Positions 1-6,203 of a stretch of DNA of 8,532 bases are shown one piece after another. Positions within the stretch are counted from its first letter, which is position 1, and every line of letters starts with the position of its first letter. Position numbers and translations under genes: made by a program. Source of the stretch: Eubacterium sp. (GTDB lineage: Bacteria; Bacillota; Clostridia; Lachnospirales; Lachnospiraceae); the NCBI GenBank assembly GCA_020844525.1, contig JAJGAH010000085.1, positions 1 to 8,532 on the forward strand, read 5' to 3'. The notes under the pieces are model-generated. The model worked only from the letters and a program-made list of their open reading frames with translations. It did no database searches and was not told where the DNA came from.

Positions 1-767
1 CCCCTGAACTTGTAGATGGACTGATCGTCATCGCCTACGACACAGAGATTGCGGTACCTGGACGCCAGAAGCCTGACAAACTCAAACTGAACCGTATTGG
101 TATCCTGATATTCATCGATCATGATATACCGGAAGCGTTCCTGATAATGGGCCAGAATATCCGGTACCTGGGAAAACAGCTCAACGGTTTTTACCAGAAG
201 ATCATCAAAATCCAGGGCATTGTTTTCCTTCAGACGGCTCTGATAGGCATAATAGCATCTGGCATACTGCTTCTCAATCCAGCTGCTGGCGCTTTTTTCA
301 AATGCCTCCGGGCTGATCATCTCATTTTTGGCTGCAGAGATCCTGTGCAGGATCGCTTTCTCCTTATAGACCTTCGGATCCAGTTCCAGGCGGCGAAGCA
401 CCTCCTTCATGACCTGCCGGGTGTCATCTGTATCATAGATGGTAAAGCTGTTGTCAAAGCCGATATAATCAATGTACCGTCTGAGAATTCTGCAGCAGGT
501 GGAATGAAAGGTGGAAATCCAGACGCTCTCTGAGCCCTGTCCAACCTGTTTGTCTACGCGCTCCCGCATCTCTCCCGCCGCCTTGTTGGTAAAGGTTATG
601 GCCATGATATTCCACGGATGCACATGCTTTTCACTGATCAGATATGCGACTCTGCATGTCAGCGTTCTTGTTTTTCCGGAACCGGCGCCTGCCAGAATCA
701 GAAGAGGCCCCTCAGTTGTGATCACAGCTTCCTTCTGCTGCGGATTCAATTTGTCAAGATCAATCAT
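1..767 (-). CDS. pcrA: UvrD/PcrA-type ATP-dependent DNA helicase, N-terminal third (partial)
   Basis: Superfamily 1A 3'-5' DNA helicase used in repair, replication restart and removal of recombinase filaments; cytoplasmic. About 255 residues are visible before the gene runs off the left edge; the family is usually 700-750 residues. Motifs in order: Q-motif LNPQQKEAV (residues 7-15), Walker A AGAGSGKT (26-33), motif Ia TFTNKAA (58-64), motif Ic STFHS (85-89), Walker B/motif II DEYQDTN (218-224) and motif III GDDDQSIYKFR (245-255), which is cut by the edge. The ATG at 767 is chosen because it places the Q-motif at the normal distance from the N-terminus and has AAGGA about 10 nt upstream. It lies downstream of glf on the same strand, 113 bp away; co-transcription is possible. 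All N-terminal motifs are intact. PcrA rather than Rep or UvrD is inferred from the Firmicute setting. Confidence 0.95.
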   Translation of the reverse strand, partial: MIDLDKLNPQQKEAVITTEGPLLILAGAGSGKTRTLTCRVAYLISEKHVHPWNIMAITFTNKAAGEMRERVDKQVGQGSESVWISTFHSTCCRILRRYIDYIGFDNSFTIYDTDDTRQVMKEVLRRLELDPKVYKEKAILHRISAAKNEMISPEAFEKSASSWIEKQYARCYYAYQSRLKENNALDFDDLLVKTVELFSQVPDILAHYQERFRYIMIDEYQDTNTVQFEFVRLLASRYRNLCVVGDDDQSIYKFR

Positions 768-817
768 TACTGTAATATCCTTATGCGTTACACCTTCATA
801 GTTATCAGCAGCATTGA

Positions 818-859
818 CAGATACGAAAATGCATCGTTCCAATTTCATTTTCGTATCTG
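818..859. repeat. 14-bp perfect inverted repeat between glf and the helicase gene
   Basis: CAGATACGAAAATG (818-831) is the exact reverse complement of CATTTTCGTATCTG (846-859), separated by 14 nt. No run of T follows the stem on either strand, so it is not a standard intrinsic terminator. It sits 21 bp past the glf stop codon and about 50 bp before the helicase start. It could be a regulatory site, a processing or stabilising hairpin at the glf mRNA end, or a remnant of a small repeat element; the sequence does not decide. Confidence 0.7.
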
Positions 860-880
860 CTAAAAGTTGGATACTTTATA

Positions 881-1978
881 TCAGAACTCCCTGTCGACAC
901 CCTCCAGGGCTGCTGCAATTACCTTGTCCATATCATAATATTTGTACTGCCCGAGGCGTCCTCCAAATATAACATCCGGTTCTTTTTCGGCAAGTTCCTG
1001 GTATTTCTGGTACAAACTGTTGTTTTCCGCATTGTTTACAGGATAATAGGGCTCCATGCCTACCTTCCATTCTGAAGAATATTCACGGGAAATCACGGTT
1101 TTCGGCTGTGTGCCAAATTCAAAGTGCTTATGCTCGATAATACGGGTGTAGGGAACATCGCGATCGGTATAATTGACAACAGCATTGCCCTGGAAGTTCT
1201 CCTCATCAAGCACCTCCGTCTCGAAGCGGACACTTCTGTACTGGAGCGGACCAAAGCAATAATCAAAATACTGATCGATCATACCGGTAAACACGGTCTT
1301 CTTTGCAATGTCTGGATGGTTCTTGCGGAATGCAAAGAAATCCGTACTTGTCAGAACGTCACACCCTTTCAGCATTTTTTCAATAATCTGTGTATATCCG
1401 CCGATGGGAATACCCTGATAACGGTCATTGAAATAGTTGTTATTGTATGTAAAGCGGCAGGGCAGACGGCGGATAATGAATGCCGGAAGCTCCGTGCACG
1501 GACGGCCCCACTGCTTTTCAGTGTATCCCTTTACAAGCTTTTCATAGACATCTCTTCCAACCAGCGAAAGAGCCTGTTCCTCAAGGTTTTTCGGGTTTTC
1601 GATGTGGAGACTGGCAATCTGTCCGGCAATGATCTCCTTTGCCTCCTTCGGGGTACGGATCTTCCACATCTTGCTGAAGGTATTCATGTTGAACGGAAGA
1701 TTGTAGAGCTCATCCTTGTAGACAGCAATCGGAGAATTGATATAGTTGTTGAATTCTGCGAACTGATTGATATAAGACCAGATTTTCTTGTCGGAAGTAT
1801 GAAAAATATGCGCACCATATTTGTGCACATTGATTCCCTCAATATTTTCTGTATAAATATTTCCGCCGATATGGTCCCGCTTATCAATGACCAGGCATTT
1901 CTTTCCCCTTTTTACAGCCTCATATGCAAAAACTGCGCCGTACAGGCCGGCTCCCACTATCAGATAATCATAGTTCAT
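881..1978 (-). CDS. glf: UDP-galactopyranose mutase
   Basis: Flavoenzyme that interconverts UDP-galactopyranose and UDP-galactofuranose, the donor for galactofuranose in surface glycans; cytoplasmic, FAD-dependent. The 365 residues match the usual bacterial length (about 365-390). Visible signatures: N-terminal Rossmann FAD site VGAGLYGAV (8-16), the DKRDHIGGN segment (32-40), HKYGAHIFHT (52-61), NLPFNMNTF (93-101), GYTEKQWG (151-158, with the Trp that stacks on uracil in characterised enzymes), RYQGIPIGGYT (186-196), PYTRIIEHKHF (276-286) and FGGRLGQYKYYDM (338-350). The sequence reads collinearly with my recollection of the E. coli enzyme. An upstream in-frame start would add 20 residues before the Rossmann strand; the ATG at 1978 is preferred because GGAGGG lies 5 nt upstream. 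It has its own likely promoter. No galactofuranosyltransferase or other polysaccharide gene is visible next to it, which is somewhat unusual. Confidence 0.97.
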   Translation of the reverse strand: MNYDYLIVGAGLYGAVFAYEAVKRGKKCLVIDKRDHIGGNIYTENIEGINVHKYGAHIFHTSDKKIWSYINQFAEFNNYINSPIAVYKDELYNLPFNMNTFSKMWKIRTPKEAKEIIAGQIASLHIENPKNLEEQALSLVGRDVYEKLVKGYTEKQWGRPCTELPAFIIRRLPCRFTYNNNYFNDRYQGIPIGGYTQIIEKMLKGCDVLTSTDFFAFRKNHPDIAKKTVFTGMIDQYFDYCFGPLQYRSVRFETEVLDEENFQGNAVVNYTDRDVPYTRIIEHKHFEFGTQPKTVISREYSSEWKVGMEPYYPVNNAENNSLYQKYQELAEKEPDVIFGGRLGQYKYYDMDKVIAAALEGVDREF

Positions 1979-1983
1979 AATGT

Positions 1984-1989
1984 CCCTCC
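1984..1989 (-). promoter_or_regulatory. Ribosome binding site of glf
   Basis: GGAGGG on the minus strand, 5 nt before the ATG at 1978. It fixes the glf start and argues against the longer reading frame that begins at 2038. Confidence 0.8.
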
Positions 1990-2026
1990 AATTAATTTTT
2001 CCATAAAATGAAAACACATAAATAAA

Positions 2027-2055
2027 AGTATAGCACAAACCTGCATGGTTGCGAA
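2027..2055 (-). promoter_or_regulatory. Predicted sigma-A promoter of glf (extended -10)
   Basis: On the minus strand TTCGCA (2050-2055) and TATACT (2027-2032) are separated by 17 bp. The -10 box is preceded by TG-C, making an extended -10 element that compensates for a 4-of-6 match at -35. Transcription would begin near 2020, about 40 nt before the glf start. This suggests glf is transcribed separately from the salvage operon upstream, although no intrinsic terminator is visible after punA. Confidence 0.55.
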
Positions 2056-2068
2056 ACCGCTGAAGGTT
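2038..2068. repeat. Two adjacent AACC/GGTT dyads over the glf -35 region
   Basis: On the plus strand AACC-5-GGTT (2038-2050) is followed 4 bp later by AACC-6-GGTT (2055-2068). The pair overlaps the -35 box and upstream end of the predicted glf promoter and ends 3 bp before the punA stop codon. It may be an operator or a weak set of alternative hairpins in the punA mRNA tail. The arms are only 4 bp, so chance is plausible. Confidence 0.3.
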
Positions 2069-2071
2069 ATT

Positions 2072-2908
2072 TTACAGCTGTGGTATGACCGCTGTGATCA
2101 GGTCCCGGAACTGTGCGGCACAGCGGCTTGCGTTTTCTTCGACCTCCTTATGATTCAATGGAGTCACAGACAATCCCGCAGCCATATTTGTGATACAGGA
2201 AATTCCGCAGACTTCCATTCCCATATGTCTGGCTGCAACGGCTTCACAGGCCGTGCTCATACCAACGGCATCTCCGCCCCACATTCTGCACATCCTGATT
2301 TCAGCCGGTGTCTCGTATGCCGGACCAGTAAACTGGACATAGACGCCTTCTCTTAAAGGAATGCCTGTTCTTTCCGCCTCCTGCCTGATGATGACGCGCA
2401 TCCGCTGGCTGTAAACCGTACTCATATCAGGAAATCTTGGCCCCAGCGCATCCAGATTCTGTCCGATCAGCGGACTTGGAACAGCCGTAGATATATGGTC
2501 CGAAATCAGCATGAAATCTCCGGGATGGAAATCAGGGTTCACACCTCCCGCGGCATTGGTCAGAATAAGCTTTCTGGCTCCCATCAGCCCCATCAGTCTC
2601 ACAGGAAGCACGACATCGGTCATCTGATAGCCTTCATAGTAATGCACTCTTCCCTGCATCAGGACCACTGGCACCTGGTGAATAAAGCCAAATACAAACC
2701 TTCCCCTATGCCCGGCCACAGTGGAGACCGGAAAACCGGGAATCTCCGCATAGGAAATCGCCGTACTGACTTCTATATGTTCGGCAAAATCACCCAGACC
2801 GGATCCAAGGACCACAGCAGTCTCCGGGACAAAATCTGTCTTTTGCCGGACTGCCTGCAGACAGGCATTCAGCTTTTGCATCACCACATTTACCGGACGA
2901 TCATTCAT
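2072..2908 (-). CDS. punA: Purine nucleoside phosphorylase, trimeric inosine/guanosine type
   Basis: Phosphorolyses inosine, guanosine and their deoxy forms to the free base and (deoxy)ribose-1-phosphate; cytoplasmic purine salvage. The 278 residues fit the trimeric PNP-I family (about 270-290). Signatures: phosphate loop GSGLG (35-39), GHRGR (66-70), GRVHYYEGY (86-94), TNAAGG (117-122), QFTGPAYETPAE (192-203), GGDAVGMSTACEA (211-223) and CITNMAAG (238-245), then HKEV near the C-terminus. By comparison with mammalian PNP, Glu199 and Asn241 should contact the purine, and Ser36, His67 and Arg87 phosphate. The Asn241 position indicates 6-oxopurine preference rather than adenosine. The ATG at 2908 has a near-perfect AAGGAGG 6 nt upstream. 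It is the last gene of the udp-cdd-punA cluster, 60 bp after cdd. The equivalent B. subtilis gene is called pupG. Confidence 0.95.
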   Translation of the reverse strand: MNDRPVNVVMQKLNACLQAVRQKTDFVPETAVVLGSGLGDFAEHIEVSTAISYAEIPGFPVSTVAGHRGRFVFGFIHQVPVVLMQGRVHYYEGYQMTDVVLPVRLMGLMGARKLILTNAAGGVNPDFHPGDFMLISDHISTAVPSPLIGQNLDALGPRFPDMSTVYSQRMRVIIRQEAERTGIPLREGVYVQFTGPAYETPAEIRMCRMWGGDAVGMSTACEAVAARHMGMEVCGISCITNMAAGLSVTPLNHKEVEENASRCAAQFRDLITAVIPQL

Positions 2909-2914
2909 AAAATA

Positions 2915-2921
2915 CCTCCTT
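2915..2921 (-). promoter_or_regulatory. Ribosome binding site of punA
   Basis: AAGGAGG on the minus strand, 6 nt before the punA ATG, essentially the full anti-Shine-Dalgarno complement. It implies independent strong translation initiation rather than coupling to cdd. Confidence 0.85.
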
Positions 2922-2968
2922 CACAATAAGTCCAATCCAGGACAGCAGCAGTACTTTCACAGGGCAGA

Positions 2969-3439
2969 TCATTGTAAATTCAGTGGCCCAAAGCTCTGCG
3001 GCATCAGTTCCTTCAACGTAAAGATCCGGTAATCATCTCTACCTGTCGCAAGGATAATCCGGAAGGTATCCGGGTTGCAGAATTCCATCATCACCTGACG
3101 GCACACACCACAGGGAGCAGCATATCCCGTCGGAATCCCATCTTTTCCACCGACAATGCATATAGCCAGAAAATCCCGTACGCCTTCACTGACAGCTTTA
3201 AAAAAGGCGGTGCGCTCAGCGCAGCAGGAGGGTGAGTAAGCGGCATTTTCAATGTTACAGCCCGTAAAGATCCTGCCGTCTGCTGTTAACAACGCAGCAC
3301 CCACATTAAAATGCGAGTATGGCGCATAGGAGAATTGCAGCTGGTTCACAGCTGTATCAATTAAAACGGTGATCTGCCTGCGGTCAGGATGGAATTCCGT
3401 CCTGACACAAGCTGTTTTGGTTTTCGATTTGTTTTCCAT
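2969..3439 (-). CDS. cdd: Cytidine deaminase, tetrameric zinc type
   Basis: Hydrolytically deaminates cytidine and deoxycytidine to uridine and deoxyuridine, feeding the uridine phosphorylase encoded just upstream; cytoplasmic homotetramer. Family marks: YSHFNVGAAL (41-50; ribose and substrate contacts), GCNIENAAY (60-68), SCCAERTA (71-78) with zinc ligand Cys73 and catalytic Glu75, and PCGVCRQ (109-115) with zinc ligands Cys110 and Cys113, giving the three-cysteine zinc site of the short tetrameric enzymes; MPQSFGP (146-152) is the usual C-terminal motif. At 156 residues it is about 20 longer than the typical 130-136, mostly in a polar, charged N-terminus rich in Lys and Thr. No internal ATG offers an alternative start before the conserved core, and an AGGA lies about 10 nt ahead of the ATG, so the extension is probably real. 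It is the middle gene of the salvage operon, 37 bp after udp. Confidence 0.95.
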   Translation of the reverse strand: MENKSKTKTACVRTEFHPDRRQITVLIDTAVNQLQFSYAPYSHFNVGAALLTADGRIFTGCNIENAAYSPSCCAERTAFFKAVSEGVRDFLAICIVGGKDGIPTGYAAPCGVCRQVMMEFCNPDTFRIILATGRDDYRIFTLKELMPQSFGPLNLQ

Positions 3440-3476
3440 CTTTGTATTTTCCTGTTCTCTTCACATTCAGGTATAT

Positions 3477-4274
3477 TTAAATATCCATTGTATCGTCCTT
3501 CTTCCGGTCCTCCCGGATCAATGTCCGGATTGCTCCGACAGCGACCTGTACAGCACGGTCTGTATCCAGTACCACCGGATTTTCCAGACCAAGCTTTTCC
3601 CGCTCCTGGTTTGCAATGACCAGGAAGCAGGCACCAGCTCTTGCCCTGAGCTTGGAGGCACAGATAAACAGTGCGGCAGATTCCATTTCTGATGCCAGAC
3701 ATCCCATCATTTTCCAAGCATTCCATTTCTGCAGCAGCTCATATCCAGCCGGCATTTTCTCCGGCTCATGCTGTCCAAAAAAGGAGTCCTTGCTCTGGAC
3801 AACGCCGGTGTGGAAGCTGAAATGCTTTTCCCGTGCAGCATCGGCCAGGGCGTTGGTTACTGAAAGATTGGGAACAGCAGGATACTCAATCGGCGCATAC
3901 TCTCTGCTGGTACCCTCCATTCGCACAGCTCCGGTCGCAACTACGATGTCTCCACTCTTCACATCTGTCTGTATGCCGCCACAGGTACCGATCCGTACAA
4001 AGGTATCCGCACCGCAGCGATAAAGCTCTTCCATGGCGATGGATGCAGAGGGTCCTCCAATTCCTGTAGATGTAACACTGACCTTTGTTCCGTCCAGCAT
4101 CCCGGTATAGGTTGTAAATTCCCGGTTGTCTGCAATCAAAGCAGCATCGTCAAGATACTCTGCTATCTTCACACAGCGTTTCGGGTCTCCCGGAAGGATT
4201 ACATACCGCCCGACCTCTCCTTTTGCAAGCTGGGTGTGATACTGTCTGTCAGGATCTGACGAGTAATTTTTCAT
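3477..4274 (-). CDS. udp: Uridine phosphorylase, Streptococcus-like subfamily
   Basis: Phosphorolyses uridine or deoxyuridine to uracil plus (deoxy)ribose-1-phosphate; cytoplasmic hexamer of the nucleoside phosphorylase-I superfamily. The 265 residues compare with 253 in E. coli Udp. Motifs: ILPGDPKR (26-33), REFTTYTG (51-58), [16 protein letters not shown] (69-84), FVRIGTCGG (92-100, phosphate-binding Arg94), [16 protein letters not shown] (160-175) and [10 protein letters not shown] (194-203, ribose-binding Glu-Met-Glu). The uracil-binding Gln-x-Arg of E. coli (Gln166, Arg168) is absent: the region reads GQHEPEK, with Lys162 and His169 instead. From memory this matches the separate Streptococcus pyogenes branch, so pyrimidine specificity is likely kept by different residues. 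The ATG at 4274 is preferred over an in-frame start at 4316 because GAGAGGAA sits about 8 nt upstream and family homology starts there. First gene of the udp-cdd-punA operon. Confidence 0.93.
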   Translation of the reverse strand: MKNYSSDPDRQYHTQLAKGEVGRYVILPGDPKRCVKIAEYLDDAALIADNREFTTYTGMLDGTKVSVTSTGIGGPSASIAMEELYRCGADTFVRIGTCGGIQTDVKSGDIVVATGAVRMEGTSREYAPIEYPAVPNLSVTNALADAAREKHFSFHTGVVQSKDSFFGQHEPEKMPAGYELLQKWNAWKMMGCLASEMESAALFICASKLRARAGACFLVIANQEREKLGLENPVVLDTDRAVQVAVGAIRTLIREDRKKDDTMDI

Positions 4275-4280
4275 ATGCTT

Positions 4281-4288
4281 TTCCTCTC
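4281..4288 (-). promoter_or_regulatory. Ribosome binding site of udp
   Basis: GAGAGGAA on the minus strand; the AGAGG core ends 8 nt before the ATG at 4274. It supports the shorter udp product over the version with 14 extra N-terminal residues. Confidence 0.65.
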
Positions 4289-4334
4289 TTTCCAGTAATG
4301 TCAAAGCGGATACCACAGAAATAAAGACAAGAAT

Positions 4335-4355
4335 ACAGGCATCTCTTCTGCCTGT
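4335..4355 (-). repeat. Hairpin in the predicted udp leader
   Basis: ACAGGCA and TGCCTGT form a 7-bp perfect stem with a 7-nt loop. It lies between the predicted minus-strand -10 box at 4377-4382 and the udp start, so it would be in the 5' untranslated RNA of the salvage operon. Only scattered T residues follow it on the minus strand, so it is a poor terminator; it may be an operator or an mRNA-stabilising hairpin. Read from the plus strand it is upstream of the flavodoxin promoter. Confidence 0.5.
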
Positions 4356-4376
4356 CTGTCCTGCCCTTTTTCACAT

Positions 4377-4382
4377 ATTATA
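4377..4382 (-). promoter_or_regulatory. Candidate -10 box for the udp-cdd-punA operon
   Basis: Perfect TATAAT on the minus strand, about 100 nt before the udp ATG. At 17-bp spacing the upstream hexamer is CAGAAA, a poor -35 match, so the promoter may be activator-dependent or the assignment may be wrong in this A+T-rich stretch. Confidence 0.4.
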
Positions 4383-4416
4383 CAATACAATTCTACCCTT
4401 TTCTGTATGATTGCGC

Positions 4417-4422
4417 TATAAT
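4417..4422 (+). promoter_or_regulatory. Candidate -10 box for the flavodoxin gene
   Basis: Perfect TATAAT on the plus strand, 56 bp before the flavodoxin ATG. The hexamer 17 bp upstream is TACCCT, with no recognisable -35 and no extended -10 TG. It lies 34 bp from the opposing -10 box of the udp operon, so the two polymerases would compete for the same region. Confidence 0.4.
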
Positions 4423-4464
4423 AAATGCAATCTGTGGTATTTCAGATACATCCAAGCATATGTC

Positions 4465-4470
4465 AGGAGG
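4465..4470 (+). promoter_or_regulatory. Ribosome binding site of the flavodoxin gene
   Basis: AGGAGG ending 8 nt before the ATG at 4479. It selects this start over an in-frame ATG at 4425 that would add 18 residues before the first beta strand of the fold and lies only a few nucleotides past the -10 box. Confidence 0.85.
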
Positions 4471-4478
4471 ATATTTCT

Positions 4479-4964
4479 ATGAGCAAAACTTTAGTCGCAT
4501 ATTTTTCTGTGAGTGATACAACAAAGAAGGTTGCAGAGGAAATTGCAAAGGAAGAGAACGCAGATCTCTTTGCCATTGTACCGGAGAAGCCTTATACAAA
4601 GGAAGATCTGAACTGGAAGGACAAGCAGGCAAGATCGACTGTAGAGATGGCGGATCCGAACTGTCATCCGGCCATGGCAGTACCGGCACCGGATCTTTCC
4701 GCATACAAGACCATCATTATCGGTTTCCCGATCTGGTGGGGAAGAGAGCCAAGCATTGTGGATACCTTCCTTACATCATGTAATTTTGCCGGAAAGATCG
4801 TTGTCCCCTTCTGCACCTCCGGTGGAAGCGGCATGGGAAGAACCTGTGAGCGTATTCAGAATATCGTCGGCAAGGAAGCAAAGGTTATGGAAGGACGCCG
4901 TATCGGAGGCGAGGTATCCATGGAAGATCTCAAAATCTGGTTTGACGGCTTCCAGGAATGGTGA
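4479..4964 (+). CDS. Short-chain flavodoxin family protein (FMN)
   Basis: Single-domain flavodoxin-like protein of 161 residues, cytoplasmic, probably an FMN-binding electron carrier or small flavin reductase. The first beta strand, TLVAYFS (4-10), leads into a phosphate-binding loop SVSDTTKKVAEEIA (10-23), a variant of the usual S-x-T-G-x-T. IIIGFPIWWGREPSIVDTFL (79-98) is the strand and aromatic loop that packs on the isoalloxazine ring, and FCTSGGSGMG (111-120) the second FMN loop. The spacer between residues 34 and 68 is charged and carries LNWKDKQARST, typical of this family (Pfam flavodoxin_4 group, from memory). No cysteine cluster or second domain is seen, so the redox partner is unknown. 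It is transcribed divergently from udp and convergently with the diguanylate cyclase 23 bp downstream; nothing in the context gives a specific role. Confidence 0.88.
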   Translation: MSKTLVAYFSVSDTTKKVAEEIAKEENADLFAIVPEKPYTKEDLNWKDKQARSTVEMADPNCHPAMAVPAPDLSAYKTIIIGFPIWWGREPSIVDTFLTSCNFAGKIVVPFCTSGGSGMGRTCERIQNIVGKEAKVMEGRRIGGEVSMEDLKIWFDGFQEW

Positions 4965-4987
4965 AAAAAATTTCCTTTGGGCTCCCG

Positions 4988-6151
4988 TTACCTGCAATTG
5001 CCCGTGCGGGCCTTAACCCGATACATTTCGCGGTCCGCCCTCTCAATGAAACTGTCCGGTTCTTCTGAACCGTCCCATATGGAGATGCCTGCACTGAAAG
5101 TGATTTCACACGGCAGGCATCTTTCTTTTGTCAGAATCCGTATCCTGTCTTCTACCTTTTCCAGATACCTGTTCATTTCATTTTCATCAGCGGAAGCCAG
5201 AAGAACCGCAAACTCATCTCCGCCGTACCGGCAGAGTATGGAATGGCTTCCCATGTGATCCGTACATGTCATCATAGCATCCGCCATGAGCAGCAGCGCA
5301 CTATCGCCTGTATTATGTCCATAGGTGTCATTGATTGATTTGAAATGATTCAGATCAATCATGGCGAAATACAGCTTCTCACTTCCACTGCTGTTCTTCA
5401 TCATGGAAACAAGTCCATGGATGAAGCACCTCCGGTTGTTCAGACCCGTCAGCGGATCCATAAAGATCACCTGTTCCATTGCATTAATATAGATCAGAAT
5501 GGAAAATGTACTTAAAACCGGACAGAGCAGCGGAATGTCCGGAAAATAATATTGGATATAACCGGCTACCATGGGAATAACCGGAAAGAGGCCCAGTGAC
5601 AGAAAATAGCCTCTGTCCGCATAGTTATCCATCTTGAAAGCATCTGTGATCGACCGTATCATGGAAACGACAGAATAGATAGTACAAAGCAGAAATGGAA
5701 GAGGAAAGAAATCCCCTCTGTTGTATTTGCCATGCTGATCCACATAAAACAGAAATCCAAAGCGAATATTCAGGACAGTCAAGGCTGCATAAAACCAGAC
5801 AGAGATTCGCATCCATATCATAAATCTCTTTTTTCTGGATAGTGCAGAATTCCGGCAGTATTCAAAATAGACAAAGCATTCACAGGTGATTGCAACAATC
5901 GCAATGAAATAAAAGCTCTTGGATAAAAGCAGAATTGCATCCAGAAAATCCGGCTTGTAATCCTGTGAAACCTTCGAAAGCGCATCCGAAAAGAAAAGGA
6001 CCATCTGCCAGGCAAGAAGACGGCTGAATGCCATCTGTCCTTTTACTCTGCTGCTTTTGATCAGCTTCAGAATAAGGATCAGCATGATCGCGGCACCAAA
6101 CAGATTGATTTCCAGATAAAGTATATCAGGCAGAGAAATTGCTATTCGCAT
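4988..6151 (-). CDS. Membrane-anchored GGDEF diguanylate cyclase
   Basis: Makes cyclic di-GMP from two GTP; the sensor is in the membrane and the catalytic domain in the cytoplasm. Of 387 residues, about 1-225 form a membrane domain with roughly six or seven hydrophobic segments (near 10-31, 44-57, 71-98, 113-135, 150-167, 181-201 and 207-224) and no recognised sensor motif. The GGDEF domain begins at DPLTGLNNRRCF (232-243) and has IDLNHFKSINDTYGHNTGD (265-283) with metal ligand Asp266, the signature RYGGDEF (308-314), and SAGIS (353-357), ending at ADREMYRVK (372-380). The active-site motif is intact, so activity is likely. The inhibitory I-site RxxD, expected nine residues before GGDEF, reads GSHS, so feedback inhibition through that site should be absent. 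No EAL or HD-GYP partner is in the window. The ATG at 6151 has GGAGG 8 nt upstream. It appears monocistronic, with a structured upstream region. Confidence 0.94.
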   Translation of the reverse strand: MRIAISLPDILYLEINLFGAAIMLILILKLIKSSRVKGQMAFSRLLAWQMVLFFSDALSKVSQDYKPDFLDAILLLSKSFYFIAIVAITCECFVYFEYCRNSALSRKKRFMIWMRISVWFYAALTVLNIRFGFLFYVDQHGKYNRGDFFPLPFLLCTIYSVVSMIRSITDAFKMDNYADRGYFLSLGLFPVIPMVAGYIQYYFPDIPLLCPVLSTFSILIYINAMEQVIFMDPLTGLNNRRCFIHGLVSMMKNSSGSEKLYFAMIDLNHFKSINDTYGHNTGDSALLLMADAMMTCTDHMGSHSILCRYGGDEFAVLLASADENEMNRYLEKVEDRIRILTKERCLPCEITFSAGISIWDGSEEPDSFIERADREMYRVKARTGNCR

Positions 6152-6159
6152 TTATGAAT

Positions 6160-6164
6160 CCTCC
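6160..6164 (-). promoter_or_regulatory. Ribosome binding site of the diguanylate cyclase gene
   Basis: GGAGG on the minus strand 8 nt before the ATG at 6151; it fixes the start just ahead of the first hydrophobic segment. Confidence 0.8.
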
Positions 6165-6203
6165 GGAAAAACCAAGATGACGGCATACAGGCGGGCCAGA
6201 AAA

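Noticed and set aside
147..863. Several plus-strand frames of 80-130 codons opposite the helicase gene
   Set aside because: They are antisense to intact helicase motifs and have no protein-like signatures or good start signals.
1124..2011. Long open frame of 295 codons on the plus strand, antisense to glf
   Set aside because: It lies almost entirely opposite the strongly conserved glf gene, has no convincing ribosome binding site and shows no recognisable protein motif; it is a reading-frame shadow of glf codon usage.
2042..2071. Intrinsic terminator after punA
   Set aside because: The GGTT/AACC stem is only 4 bp and no T tract follows, so read-through into glf cannot be excluded.
4965..4987. 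Possible bidirectional terminator with a run of seven A (T on the minus strand) between the flavodoxin and cyclase stop codons
   Set aside because: No stable stem of useful length precedes the T run on the minus strand, and on the plus strand the run is A; the 23-bp gap is too short to support a call.
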